DNA from: Enoplolaimus lenunculus
Taxonomy: Eukaryota; Nematoda; Enoplea; Enoplida; Thoracostomopsidae
Length of the DNA: 64,000 nt
Direction of reading: 5' to 3'
Assembly (NCBI GenBank): GCA_030248215.1
Contig: JASANG010003930.1
Coordinates: forward strand, 496,001 to 560,000
Position numbers and translations under genes: made by a program. Below are positions 10,445-22,919 of this stretch, piece by piece (the stretch's first letter is position 1; each line of letters starts with the position of its first letter). Below the pieces are notes generated by a model, which ran no database searches, was not told where the DNA came from, and saw only the letters and a list, made by a program, of their open reading frames with translations.

Positions 10445-12630
10445 AGTCGAAGAAATTTCAATATTTGATTGCTGATATGAATTTTAACTGCTGTTCATAC
10501 AACAAAGACAAGTTTTACTGAAATTGATACTTTAAAATGATGTTAAATGCAAGTTATTGGTTTCAGTATACTGTCAATCGTTGAACCAAATTTAAAAATA
10601 TTTGGTTTCTGTCAATATGTATTGTCCAAAATAACTGAAAGTTGCCAACTCGCAAAACGATAAATCAACTTGTATTAAGACTACAACACACCAGAAATGA
10701 CTTGTGTAAACACCAGCGAAATAATATTTAATATGTATGTTCAACGATGGAACAAAAAAATATACTTAACAGCGGTTTTTGCACACGCCGGTGCATTTAA
10801 TACTGGTAAACGTTATTATGTACAAATTATAATCTAGAAATTACAAAAGCACAATATGGTGGACTCGCTGCGTAGACTTTTTTCTGAACACAATACACGT
10901 AGCTACATAATTGTTCAAGGAGCTTGAGGCTCAATCTTGATAAAATCAAAAGTGTATGATACAAGAGTACGCAACTCTTTGGGTTCCGCATGGTCGCGGT
11001 CACACGCAATACCTCTAAATTAAACTATAAACGCAACATTTTTGATGCCTGACACATACAGTGTTGTAGTTTGCACAGGTTGTACCCACTTCTAAATAAG
11101 GAGGGATTGTTAGTCGAAAACGCAACGTGCGCCTGGTGCATTTTGTATCATGCAGAACCCCAATAGTTGTATACTCTTGAATTATGCACTCTTGATAAAA
11201 CCAATTAAATCATATTAAATTTTGTTGCTTCTTCAAAAAAAATTGTTATCCTGATATCCTGTATATATACAGCTTAGTAAACGTGCTTGCGGCTATAATC
11301 TACTTATGTTGCAAAAAGTTTGTGTTAACGTTCTACAAAAGCAATTCTTGTTAAAGATAAGACCCTATTCGTTTGACAAATTCGTTGTATAGGGATATAA
11401 CATTATTTCTGCCATATTGTTCAGACGACGAAAACAAGGAACCCCATCAGTTCAATTGCCAAAATATATTACGGTTTCAAACTAAATTAAACTGTTTTTT
11501 GTTCCAATATTGATTCATCTTTTCTCACTGTTTAACAACTTGTGCAAAAGTTGAACACATTTGCGAGATAACGTTTTTAACCAATTCACAGCCATTTGAT
11601 TAAATATAAATGCTCAACGCTCGTTGAGGAAGAAGCACAAAGCGAAGATTAAAGATAAGCGTAACCCACTCATCCTGACTCGTATTCTTTAATTAATTCC
11701 ATTGTAAGTTTTAAAAACATCATTTTGAACCACAATTCGTCGATAACTGGTTGCATAAAACGTATTAATTTTAGCAACAATTGTAGACAAAGAAGGATCT
11801 AAAACGATTTGAAATTCATTAGTACTTAGAACCCGAAATAAATCTTAAAACAAAAACATTAAGCATATTAAATATAAATGCTTGTTTTAATCTTGTTCAA
11901 CAATTTCTACGTGCGAAATCATGTGCGTAATCAGGATTTTGGAAACGCAGGCGATTGTGCGACGTGACCGTTTCAAAAGGGATTCTTGAGTTTCCAACTG
12001 AAAAGCTCCTATAAACAGCCGTAGACAAAAACCCGACGAGATTGGCGTACTCTGCACTAAAATGTTTTGCCTCAAACTATTTTGTACACTCCACTGATCT
12101 GAATTTCGTTCATTAAACCACAGTAATCCTATTGAAAAACAAAAATTTTAACTAGGGCAAAAATTATTTTCAACAATTTGCCCGTGTTCGGTCATGTGTT
12201 GGTGGTGCTGGTATATAATAACAACACAAATTAAACTGAAAATGTTTGCTTTTGCAATAATGTATATATGTAACCTCTGGAAATTTGTAAATTAAATGAT
12301 TCTTTCGCTCTTTGAGATCAACAAAACCATGTTTGTATGTCAACATTGCGATGAAATAATAGATTTTTTCCACAACTTGAGCAGTTGCAGCCAGCCTTAA
12401 AAATACGTTTCACTGTTTGCAACTATTACAAGATCTGTGTAAAATGCGCAATTGTTTGGGTTCGGAAATGGTATTTTTAATAAAAATTTTGGCATTTTAT
12501 TACTCAAACAAATTTAAGTGCATAATTTTTCTGATATATTGCTTGCAGAAACAACCTTTCTTAATGCTGAATAGTGCCCAGTATTTCTAGTGGCTTACGA
12601 AAGCTATCAGTTATATAGTCGCAATTGGCG
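10445..12630. other. Upstream flank of the DM gene; nothing recognised
   Basis: AT-rich sequence 5' of the DM gene start codon. It must hold the 5' UTR and promoter, but I cannot locate a convincing core promoter or upstream exon by eye. No repeat with defined ends seen. Confidence 0.4.
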
Positions 12631-12633
12631 GCC

Positions 12634-12690
12634 TTAGCCCTATCCACACGTGTAAGTTTGTTTCAGCGAGAACGCGTAAAACGCCGCTGG
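12634..12690. mobile_element. Fragment of the piggyBac-type MITE
   Basis: TTAGCCCTATCCACACGTG followed by GTTTCAGCGAGAACGCG matches the first ~50 bp of the element at 8416. Only this end is recognisable. Confidence 0.5.
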
Positions 12691-12815
12691 TACGTGGAAG
12701 TTTTGCTTCGAATACATTTTACAAGACTTACAAACAGTAGGCGATAGTTGATCAGAGGTTTTGAAATTAGGAGAATATTCCCAAATACGTTCAGCGCCTA
12801 TCACCAGTTAGTGGC

Positions 12816-13411
12816 TAGTGTTGAACAGATACTGTATTAAAATACCGGTATACCGATACCGATATTTGGATACCGAAACCGACAAAATACCGATTCTGAT
12901 ACCTCGTATACTTGTTCACCACACTGCAATACTTGGATATTGGAAAACATATTTGCCGACGCAAATCTTTTCAGGAATGGCTGCGTTCGTGCATTTCACC
13001 TGCTGTTCATTTATTTCGTTCAAGCGTTTATAAAGCCAGCCGGCAACAGCCCTAATTTCGACTACGGCTTAGTATTGAAAAAAATGTCTCGCAGAAAGAA
13101 AACGCGATAAACAAGTGAATGAACTGATGTCGGCAGCGTTTTGTTTCAGAACAGTCGCTCTTCATCGAGATACAAATACTCGCTCGAAATATTCGTTATA
13201 ATATTTTCGTAGCCATAACAATGCCCCTGACAGCCCAAACGATGTCATTAATCTTGTAGGTCCTTATTTGTTCGCCGGCATGTGGATTCCGTGCTATACT
13301 TGAAACGACTAAGACAACCGAATCCGTGTGAGAAAACAGTAGAAAAGTATCGGGATCGGTGTCGGTATGCTCGGAAAAATACCAATACTGATATATATCA
13401 GTTCAACACTA
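12816..13411. mobile_element. MITE with TAGTGTTGAAC inverted ends
   Basis: Starts TAGTGTTGAACAGATACTG and ends GTTCAACACTA. Both ends continue with GGTATACCGATACCGATA-like words in inverse orientation. Ends of the TAGNG type suggest hAT-like origin, but I find no clean 8-bp target duplication. The interior has no coding region. Confidence 0.55.
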
Positions 13412-14618
13412 TATATATTTAAGTTATTGCTTTTCAAATATATACAAGAAGTTTTGGATTGTGAACCTTAAAATTTACACAGCAGTAAGCGTAAATCAAA
13501 TCTAAATAATGTGTTGGTTTTCTACACATGCCATTCATGGATTCGAACGCTACAAACCCTGTCACGATAGATGCTACACACATTTGAGAATACGGCACAA
13601 GGTATACCTATATAGATCAGTTGGAAATATGAAAAAATGTGATATACAACATATCTACCGCCATCGAGCCAAGCCAGGGTGGCTTTGACTAAAGTTAGAA
13701 ACAAAGAATCACCTAAGTATCAAAAAGTAATGATAGGGTAACGCAGTCAGCTTCAACAGTTGCTACTACTATGATTCATATGTTAAGTTTTCAAGGTTAA
13801 TTCGAACACATCATTATAAACGTGGACTTATTATTAGCACAAGTTTTTTCTGTTAAGGATTAATAAATGGTGCAAAAGAGTTTAAACCGTCATTACCAAT
13901 TTTATGTTTATAGTACGCATATTTTTTATGTTTTGATAAAAAACTCATTATAGTACTGATTTTTAGGTCAAATTCTGTATTTAGATTGAAATAAATACCT
14001 GCAGACCTAAATATACAATTAAGAAAATGAAATTGGAAGTTCAAAAAAGGCATAATTCAAAAAGTTGTCTGGGTGTAAAGTTTAGTTTAAACGCTGTTTG
14101 TTACACAATTGCTTATTTCATAAAAGTGCCCCCTATTTATACTGCTTTAAAACTTCTCAGTTTCAAGGCTTTGGTTTAGCCGTTTATGCCGTAAAAAATT
14201 TATATTTTCACAAATATTTAAATATTATTTTGAGAATTAAACTCTTTTAAACTGATTAACAAAGGTCAGACTGCGGCTGATCCTATGTGTTTAAATGTCT
14301 TCAAATGATTGTTTAAACTGGATCGATTTGACCAAATAAGTTAAACTTTTGACGAGAGTTGATTATATTATATATACATATATATTTATTTATATATATG
14401 TAATATATAGGTACGTTTTATTACAGTACATCCAGAGGGATGGGAATCTTTCTCTCCGTGGACCATGCCTTTCTGATAATCTTGCGATGTAAACGGTGCA
14501 TCTGAAGCTAGCGATATTTACTCATAATCGCAGATATCTTCCGGGAATTTCAGGTTTACATGACCAGTGTGGATGTTTGTCACATTGCTTATACAAAGAT
14601 ATCTTAGATCGCGGTCTT
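13412..14618. other. Intergenic AT-rich sequence
   Basis: Mostly unique-looking AT-rich sequence, with a TATATA low-complexity stretch at about 14365-14410. No gene seen. Confidence 0.4.
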
Positions 14619-15007
14619 CAATGGCGGATCCATGGGGGGGGGACACACCGGCCGTGGCCCCCCTAACAGCATCTCGACAAAAATTATATAGTGTCATTTG
14701 CTGTTCTACGCTGTTTATTTCTGTTTTATACACAATAGTATAAGCACGCTTTAAAGTTTCGATCTCACCTTTATTTGGCCTTAGAGTCATTTATGCGCTA
14801 CAATTAGGGATAATGACATTTATGGACTGTAACAAGCGTTTAGGGACTGTACCCGCTTACGGACTCTTATTAGGAATACGGACTCCTATTGATTGGGACT
14901 CAAAATGGGGACCCCCCTATTATTTGGGTAACTACAGTATGGGTCAAAAATAAGTTTATTACCTGTGAAATTTTGACCCCCATTTTGAGATCCTAGATCC
15001 GCCACTG
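14619..15007. mobile_element. hAT-like MITE, CAATGGCGGATCC ends, 8-bp TSD
   Basis: The element opens CAATGGCGGATCCATGG and closes GATCCTAGATCCGCCACTG. It is flanked by perfect 8-bp direct repeats GCGGTCTT (14611-14618 and 15008-15015). CAGTG-like ends with an 8-bp duplication are diagnostic of hAT-type transposition. Non-autonomous. A related shorter copy is at 20421-20589 and an internal fragment at about 27.12-27.24 kb. Confidence 0.85.
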
Positions 15008-15015
15008 GCGGTCTT

Positions 15016-17578
15016 GCTTGATTATATACGTTGTTTTTAGATATTTGTATAACTAGCGTAAAATATCTATAAAATACATGTTTTTACAGTATATTATTGG
15101 CTGGGTTCCCGAAACCCTACTTAAGTTATTTCACTGAATATATATATATAAGTTTTACTACCGATGCCTAGTTTTTTAATTTGTTAATAAAATTTTGGGT
15201 ATCCATTTGCAGGCATTTTGAAAAAATTAATAATCAAGACAAATTACAAAATTTGTGTCTCTTTTGCGTTGCGATTTTGTCCGATTAATCAAAGTTGTCC
15301 AGTCGAATTAATATAATCACTGTTCAAAAATTATTGCAACCATTTGCAATTTATAATGTAGGTACATCTATAAAATAAACGTTGATCACCCAATAGTAGA
15401 ACGATATACAATGTAGTGCGATTTGCAATATATAAAAAGGTACGCAGAAAAAATTTTTTGAAGCCACAAAAACTGTACCGAATTTTGTGAGTCCTAAAAA
15501 TTTTGAACATTTTTTATAGTTTATATTTTATTTTTGCATCGGCGGCTACGAAAAAAATTAAAATAGTCGGAGAAAAACGAAACATTGTAGTATTTTAATT
15601 CAACTGGTATTTGAAACGCAGTTCTAACGCAGTATATTTGTGAAATTTTCTAACTTTTCGTGCATATGCTGCAGCCCCTATAGATACTTTACAAAACCAA
15701 AAGCAGAGACTGGGTCTGGATGCAGGGAGGGGGGAGGCTGGTGGCCATCGAATTAAACTGACGGGAATCCTCAATATATAATCTGATCAGCAGTAATAAA
15801 AATTGTGCAAACTTCACAATTACACAAAATGCTAAACCTGGGGTTTAAGTTTGGTTTAGACCGCCCCACAGGTAATGAACAAAGAAAAGTTTTGATTCAG
15901 TTACAGCGGGATTCAATACTAAAACAATGTATAGCTTCTCTCGCCCATAAATTTTTCAAAAATCACCAGTATCCTAGTTATGATCCTTCGCTCATTGTGT
16001 TTTTACTTCTATTACGTAGAAATTATTTATATGTAAAAATATGCATACAGATACGAAATTCAAGTCGTGTATATACTAGTTAAAGACAATAGTGTTTAGT
16101 TTTTCGCTGGCGATATTTTCTTCAACTCGTGCTAATGTGGCGAACAATTTGAACTGATTCTGAAATTTATTTCGGAGCCGACTGGAGCAGTGTGGTCAAC
16201 TTCATATATATGCTACCAAAAAATTTATATGGGCTACTGCTACAGGGTTCTGAGTTTACTTTTGTGTAAATTTCCCCCATCAGAATTTTTTGTAAAAAAT
16301 ACAAATTTTACCTTTAGAAGTTTTTTTCGACAAAACCCTACATTTTTTCCCTAAGAAAATTTTTTGGTGATAAAATGAGAATCGCCATATTTTACAGTGA
16401 TTTTTGCGTTTCATAACATTTGCCAGCCCGCCACCGCACCCGTCGGAAATTTTTTCATCCGCCTCTGGTTGGGCTGGGGTGGTGTTTAAAATTGTTACCC
16501 GTGACATTACTGCTGGAGATACGCCATGTTACAAAATACTGTTGTAACAACGCTTTGAAAATTTTTCGAGATCAAGTTCGCTATATAAATAATGAAGTTT
16601 ACGTGCATGCATATAAAATATGTTCATGTTCCATGACTCGCTTGTTCGCTACAAAATTCAAACAGAAACACGTATTCTCGTATAGTTTCCAAAAACAATA
16701 CAGCCATAAGTATCACTCGACTCACATCATCCATCAACGTTTCAATAATGGCTTCAAATTCAACTACAGTAAGACACATTTGAGCTGACGAAAAATGTTT
16801 TATTTTTCAAGCGACGAACTACTCTGACTGATAATGGTGTTCAAATCGCCCTGTAGCATCATCACGGTGTAAAGCATTGGCAATAGCCAGCAGGCGAATG
16901 GGGTAACGGGCACATGGCTCCTTCTAATAACACTGATAAGTTATTTGTGCAGACTAAATGCAAACTCAGACAGAAAGGTTTAAAAAACCAGATACGTCGC
17001 ACATAACGTGGCCTTCCTTGAAATAAAATTGTTCGGTAAAAACACATTTGCTGTTTTTTGTTTTTTTTCTGCAGTTAAAATTGTTGCCAGCGTCTATACG
17101 CGTACAATCGGATGATAACGGGGTATAAAAGATTTCAGAAACCCAGCCAATGTGTTTTTGTCTAAAAATTGTTCAATTTATACGTGAAGTATAAACACTT
17201 TTTATATTTGCATGATCGAATGTTCTATTAGCAAAGCAACCAATTACATACATTCACATACACTATATATGTATATATTTATTTAAAGTACCTTTGACTA
17301 TGTTTGCAATTTTTTAAGCTAACATTGCACTATGAACGAGCGAAAAACTCTTGATAGACAAGAACTCTATCAGATTTTGGACTAGCCAAACCAACAAAAC
17401 GACCACAAACCATGGTTAACTAGTAATCTAGTGGTTGATCAAATTATGGTGCAAAATATATAGTTGAAATTTTTTGTTGCTGATTGTAATATATATTTGT
17501 TAGAATGGTTCGCAAAATACTGCGCGTCAGGCAGGTCACTTACCTAAACAAACTAACTTCGATAAGTGCTAATGCCAT
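15016..17578. other. Intergenic AT-rich sequence with one MITE end
   Basis: At 15100-15130 there is a single end of the CTGGGTTYCGAAACCCTACTTAAG family. The remainder holds short ORFs without coding character and no defined repeat. Confidence 0.4.
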
Positions 17579-17586
17579 ATCACAAT

Positions 17587-17751
17587 CAGGCCCGTAGCCA
17601 GCTCACCTTGCTAGGGGGGCCAAAAATTTTTCAGGAGGGGCATTCAGGGGTTTTTAATGACTTACAAGCAAGATTAAAAATCTTCTAGGGATGGCCAAAT
17701 TTTTCCGGGGGGGGGCTAAGCCCACCTGCCCCTCTCTTGCCTACGGGCCCG
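17587..17751. mobile_element. hAT-like MITE, CAGGCCCGTAGCC ends, 8-bp TSD
   Basis: A 165-bp element from CAGGCCCGTAGCCAGCTCACC to GCCTACGGGCCCG. Flanks are ATCACAAT and ATCACAGT (7 of 8 identical). The interior carries runs of G and TGACTTACAAGC. At least four related copies occur at 21.39, 22.73, 29.21 and 36.27 kb. Confidence 0.75.
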
Positions 17752-18119
17752 ATCACAGTACAATAAAAATGGTACCGTTTTACAAGAATTAATGCAGAAA
17801 AGTGATGACGGGTCAAGCGCACGCGGCCAACATAGGACTCAATTGTTCGACAACGCGTGGACCATATCTACGATCATATAATTTTTGCAACCGTCACGAT
17901 AATTTTTAGAGAAAATTTGTATAGGTACCCAGTTGATAGAGAAGACTAAAATAGTACCGCAGAAAAACGTAAATACAAAAATATATAATCATTTGAAGAA
18001 TCAAAGTATATACTCCGACGATCGTTGGAACAATTTGACGATGGCGTTTACCACATTTTATTCATATAGAGCCAATCATATATGACTTAGGAGCAGATTC
18101 AAATTACAAAAACTCAACA

Positions 18120-18285
18120 GCCAAAAACAACAACAGCAACAACAACAACAAGAACAACAACAACATCGACGACGACAACAACAACAAAAACAACACCAAC
18201 AAAAACAACAACAACAACAATAACAACCACAACAATAATAACAACACCAACGACAACAACAAGAACAACAACAACAACAACAACA
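18120..18285. repeat. (CAA)n microsatellite, interrupted
   Basis: About 165 bp of CAA triplets with CAG, GAA, GAC and TAA interruptions. Open frames across it are simple-sequence artefacts. It is intergenic, unlike the coding CAA tracts of the DM gene. Confidence 0.85.
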
Positions 18286-18711
18286 ACTACCACTTAAACC
18301 CATCATAGCGTCGTAGGGCACGCATACATGCTGCCAAAACCATTGCGAACAACATTAAAAAACATGCCCTACCCGGCCAGTTGTCTAGCCGTCTGGTAAA
18401 ACTTAATAATGTTTTTTCCAAGCGCCCCAGACACAGACAGAGACAATGCGAGAAGCCAGTGTGCGTGTCTATCAGACGACGAACCGTCTAGACAAAAAAT
18501 GAATAAATCATGCCACATCAGAGACTCAAGTGTGGCAATGATTGACATTATTTCTCGATATTAACCATTCCGAAAACCTGAGTTTAAATCGAACATGAAA
18601 TTTAAGTGAAAGTCCACCGACGGAATGCAATTAAAGGCCGGTGTTTTAGGCTAAGGATCACTTAATTTGCTTTGATATATTTTATGTATATATTCTATCC
18701 AAGTAAACCAG

Positions 18712-18788
18712 TGTCATATGGAACCCTTCACGAAAATTTTGCTATTACTTGTCCGCTGCTCTAACCACTGAGCTATGCAGTAATGCAA
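18712..18788 (-). pseudogene. tRNA-like relic or tRNA-derived SINE head
   Basis: On the minus strand, CATAGCTCAGTGGTTAGAGC is a near-perfect tRNA D-arm with A box (plus-strand 18765-18775 is the A-box complement). It is followed by an anticodon-like GCGGA segment and a degraded B box (GGGTTCCATATGAC). The acceptor stem does not pair, so this is not a working tRNA. A SINE head is the alternative. Confidence 0.5.
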
Positions 18789-18812
18789 ACTTTTCTCTAC
18801 AAATTCACTGTA

Positions 18813-19833
18813 TACCAGTCGTAGTGGGACTACATATATTGAGCGAAGCTCGAACACACGTAAGCAATTAAGGTAATATGCAAATTAGTTATTAGCTGAC
18901 TATTCATTTATCGGTTTTGGAGGTTTGTAAGCAATTTCCTCAGATTCCTCGCACTCAAAAACCCTTCAGCCATCCTATAATTTTTGGAATAATTAAAAAG
19001 TCCTAAATTTGTCTTGTCAATTAAGCTAATATGCAAATTAACTATTAGCTAACTATTCAATTATCGGTTTTGGCGGTTTGTAAACAATTTATTCAGATTC
19101 CTCGCACCTAAAAACCTTCAGTGAACCCTAAAAACTATTGAAATAATTTAAAAAGTCCTAGTTTTGTCTTGTCAATTAAGCTAATATGCAAATTAGTTAT
19201 TAGCTAACTATTCAATTATCGGTTTTGGATGTTTGTAAACTATTTATTCAAATTCCATGCACCTAAAAACTCTTTAGTGCTGAAATTATATTGCTTTTAA
19301 CCTTAATAATTAGAAATATTGTAAAAAGTCCTAATTTAGGCTTATAACCTATGCTAATATGCAAATTATCTAGTAGCAAACTGTTAAATCATCGGTTTTG
19401 GAGGTTTGTAATCAGTCTACGCAGATTCCTCGCACCCAAAACCCTTTAATGCTAAAATTAGATTGCTTCTAACTGTAATAATTAGTGAAATATTGTGGAA
19501 AGTACTAATTTAGGCTTAATTAATTATGCAAATCAGCCTGTAGCTAATAAAAAGCTCAAAGTTTTAAAACTCCAATGCGAGTTTAACACCCCAGGATAAT
19601 TGGCTTTCAAACAAAAAAAGTTTATCAAAATCGGTTCAGCCGTTCCTGAGACGGACAGACGGACAGACAGACAGACGGACAGACGGACAGACAGACAGAC
19701 GGACAGACAGACGGACAGACAGACGGACAGACAGACGGACAGACGGATAGACGGACATCCACCTTTCGACCCCCAAGTACAAAACATAAAACGCTGCGTG
19801 AAACTTCGAGCTTCGCTCAATAATCTTAACGCC
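18813..19833. repeat. AT-rich composite repeat, apparently full copy
   Basis: Opens AGTCGTAGTGGGACTAC, then TATTGAGCGAAGCTCG. Several ~170-bp AT-rich units follow, each with TATGCAAATTA and TTAGCTAAC. Then come ATCGGTTCAGCCGTTCCTGA, a ~110-bp GACA/GACG tract (19650-19755), CATCCACCTTTCGACCC and CGAGCTTCGCTCAATAA. The final 17 bp are the inverse of the TTATTGAGCGAAGCTCG near the start, so the body is bounded by inverted repeats. No coding potential. Confidence 0.75.
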
Positions 19834-20142
19834 AAAATCAAACACAATTTCGTATGCAATCATCGCAGCGTTATCATGGGCGTAGCTAGGAATTTGGCTA
19901 AGAGGTGCGCCAAATTCCTAAAATTTGGCTAAGAGGGACCCAGTTCCTGAAATTTGTACTATTTATGATGGCGCCATTTATATACTCGTCGTACGGCGCC
20001 GTTCGTCAGTGTCTGCTACTGTGCGGAATCGTTATCGTTCGAGAATTGATGTACGGCGTCGGATGCCAATTCGCATATGACGCGCACGACGGCACGCGGT
20101 GACGGATGATAGAACATGGCCGCTAAAGTAATATAAACATAT

Positions 20143-20215
20143 TCCTAAGCCTAAGCCTAAGTCTAAGCGTAAGAATGATCTTATACTTAAGCCTAAGCCT
20201 AAGCAAAAAATAGTC
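20143..20215. repeat. Interstitial GCCTAA (TTAGGC-type) repeat
   Basis: A short block CCTAAGCCTAAGCCTAAG with GTCTAA and GCGTAA variants, then another GCCTAAGCCTAAGC. It is in the same register as the nematode telomere hexamer. Related blocks occur at 2.6-3.2 kb and 33.63-33.73 kb. Confidence 0.7.
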
Positions 20216-20420
20216 TAAAGTTTAAGTTTACTATATTAAGGCCCCGCAGGAAAAAGTTCTACGCGTGATTTTTACATGGGCTTGTGTCTCGCGAGCTAAA
20301 AAAGTCAAAAACAGCAAAACATTTATTTTTCTAGTTATCATCACTTGATTAGAAGTGTCAAATTTTGCCCAAATAATTAACTATGACTGCGCTGCTTGCT
20401 ATACCTATACTCTCTGTCTG

Positions 20421-20589
20421 CAATGGCGGATCCATGGGGGGCCATCCCGGCCGTGGCCCCACCAACAGTATCTCGACAAAAATTCTATAGCAATTTTGTG
20501 ACAATAGTTCGTGGTTTGTGTATAGGTCAAAACTAAGTTTATTACCTGTGAAATTTGGCCCCCCATTTTGAGATCCTGGATCGCCACTG
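20421..20589. mobile_element. hAT-like MITE, CAATGGCGGATCC ends, short copy with perfect TSD
   Basis: 169 bp from CAATGGCGGATCCATGG to CCTGGATCGCCACTG, flanked by perfect 8-bp repeats TCTGTCTG (20413-20420 and 20590-20597). Same family as 14619-15007 but with an internal deletion of about 220 bp. Confidence 0.85.
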
Positions 20590-20597
20590 TCTGTCTG

Positions 20598-21383
20598 TGT
20601 TTGTTTTGTCTGCGCTGTGTTTGGTTTTGAAACAAAACAATGTAGCCAAACAGGTTGCAGACGACGGCGTAGACAAAAAATAACGTCTGCAAAACACTTC
20701 AAACAAATGATTAAACACGAAAACAATTCAGACTGGCCGATGTGTAAAGATATATTTATATATTTGTTGTCTGGCGAAAAAAGAAAGCAAATTGTCTGCT
20801 TGTTAATATTTTTCTAGTGCTCCGGAAACGACCAAAAAACATACGACACGATGGTGACTGACTGTGTGTCGTCTAGCCAAAAAATTGCTGTAAGGCAAAA
20901 ATGAATGCTGTTTGCCTGCTTGCTGGTTTATCTTGTGGCGACTGCTGAAACTCGACGCATTTTTTTACCTGATTACACTGTCAGACAGACAGACAAAAAA
21001 CACAAAGTATCTAAACTTTTAGAGCCAGACACAAATAATAATGAATCGGACGCATGTGGTTTTTTGCTTAAAATTATATACGCAAAAACACAGCAGCTGT
21101 ACATTCACAAGACTAATGCGTGCTGCATAGCAGCCTGGCTGGCTGGATATTGTTTGTCTGAAGGAAACACGATTAACTATATAGTTATTGATAGGACCGC
21201 CCCATGAAACCAAGAATTCCTGGCGGAGGGTCCGGCAGTTCTAGCGGGGGCAAGAAATATTTTTGACATAGAATTGTTTTAATACCGTCAAAAAATTTTC
21301 AACCAAGAGGGCGAAAATATTCCATAGGGGGATGGTGATCCGCCACGCACCTTACCCGTACCAACAGTTTCAGTGGTTGGTGG
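20598..21383. other. Intergenic sequence
   Basis: No repeat with defined ends. Open frames here are short and lack recognisable motifs. Confidence 0.35.
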
Positions 21384-21391
21384 CACACTTG

Positions 21392-21561
21392 CAGGCCTGT
21401 AGCCAGCTCACCTTGCTAGGGGGGGCAAAAAATTTTCCGGAGAGGCATACAAAGGTTTTAATGAGTTACAAGCGCAAAGTTGAAAATTTTGTAGGGGAAG
21501 CCAAAACTGATTTCAAGAGGACTCTGAGCACCCCCCTGGCCCCTCCTTAGCTACGGGCGCG
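21392..21561. mobile_element. hAT-like MITE, CAGGCCTGTAGCC copy, 8-bp TSD
   Basis: A 170-bp relative of the 17587 element. Flanks CACACTTG (21384-21391) and CATACTTG (21562-21569) match at 7 of 8 positions. Confidence 0.75.
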
Positions 21562-22396
21562 CATACTTGGTGCTTTACTAGTGGCTAATAAAAGTAAAGC
21601 AATCGTTAGCCAGACGTCTTTGAAAGGCTTGAATCAATCTATTGTATGCCATGGACGTAACCAGGATTTTCGAAAACGAAATCACGTAAACGTTCCAAGA
21701 CAATTTCGAAAGTGGCTTTTGTGTTGCACAAACTGACACCGCGTTTAAAAACCCGTGTGCAAAAATCACCAATCGGGTAGAGTTTGACCACTAAAAGCCC
21801 CCCTCGTTGCGCCCTTGTTCTAGTATACATGCGAGCATTGCACAAAAAAATTAACCCAGCCCATTAATTTGAATTTGACTTTAATCGTGTTAGACGAAAT
21901 AAATCAAGCGAACCTTTTTTAGCCGATTCAAGTTGTTGTGACTGAGAAACAAATTATTGATAACTTTGTGCTGTTTTGTGACAGGGGAACGTTCTTTTAA
22001 TCTGACAACATTATGTACTGACTTGGAACAACCATGAAACCACGAACCAAAATGTAGCTAATATGGTGTTTGTAAAGTACTTAGTCTAGAAAATTGTGAT
22101 ATATATAATATATAAAGCGATGCATAATATAGCGCATACAACTTCCCATACATCGAATATATGCAACACATATATGGATCCCTTAAATAAGTGTAACCAA
22201 AAGTTAACTCGTTCATTAATATATACTACCGAAAGCCAGTGGCAGATCCGAGAAATTCCTGAGCGGTTTAGGCAATTTTTTGTTTTGATATATATATACA
22301 TTTTTACGTGTTTAACGAACATTTCGAAATTTAATGATTTATATACAACAAATTATACGCTCAATGCGAAAAATTGATTTGAACTCGTGTTGTATT

Positions 22397-22915
22397 ATGT
22401 CGTAGTCCAGGCCACAATTCAGTCCAATTACGAATTTGGCTCGTCCAAAACAGAATTAATATTTCGGTTAGCTCAAGGTGGAATTCTCCCTGTACGTTTT
22501 TGATTTGTTACTTTTTAGTCGCAGACAAGCCGACTTGTGGAATTTATGTCTGATCAAGTCGTATATACGTTTTGATTGGTTGCTACGTAGACAGTAATCG
22601 TGGAAAAGCCAGAGTGAAGAGCATGTACACCAGCGAATCAAAATTATGTATATACTGTATGGCACCAACCTATTAACAAACACCATAGGTAACTTGTGCA
22701 AAGAGAATTCCATCTTGAGATAGCTAGACTCGCAGCCAGCTTACCTGGCTTGGTGTGCTTCAGGAGGGGCATACAAGGGTTTCCGTTGACTTACAAGCCG
22801 GGTTGAAAATTTTTCTAGGGGGACCAAAACTTTTCCAATAGGGTTGAGCCGCCTTTGGCTACAAATCCAAAGATAGCCTAAGTAGGTATTCCGCTTTGGA
22901 CTAGCTGTAATTCGG
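22397..22915. mobile_element. Diverged long-inverted-repeat element carrying a nested MITE relic
   Basis: GTCGTAGTCCAGGCCACAATTCAGTCC at the left and ATTCCGCTTTGGACTAGC...AATTCGGAATTG at the right resemble the ends of the element at 45651-45956. Between them, 22730-22862 is a degraded copy of the GTAGCCAGCTCACC family. Boundaries are approximate. Confidence 0.45.
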
Positions 22916-22919
22916 AATT

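Noticed and set aside
18076-18321. Cys-rich minus-strand frames
   Set aside because: Translation of the (CAA)n microsatellite.
19533-19932. SVCLSV-type and RTDRQTD-type frames on both strands
   Set aside because: Translations of the GACA/GACG tract in the composite repeat; the similar frame at 820-1020 is the same artefact.
20141-20215. A true telomere end
   Set aside because: The hexamer block is short, degenerate and embedded in other sequence, so it is interstitial.
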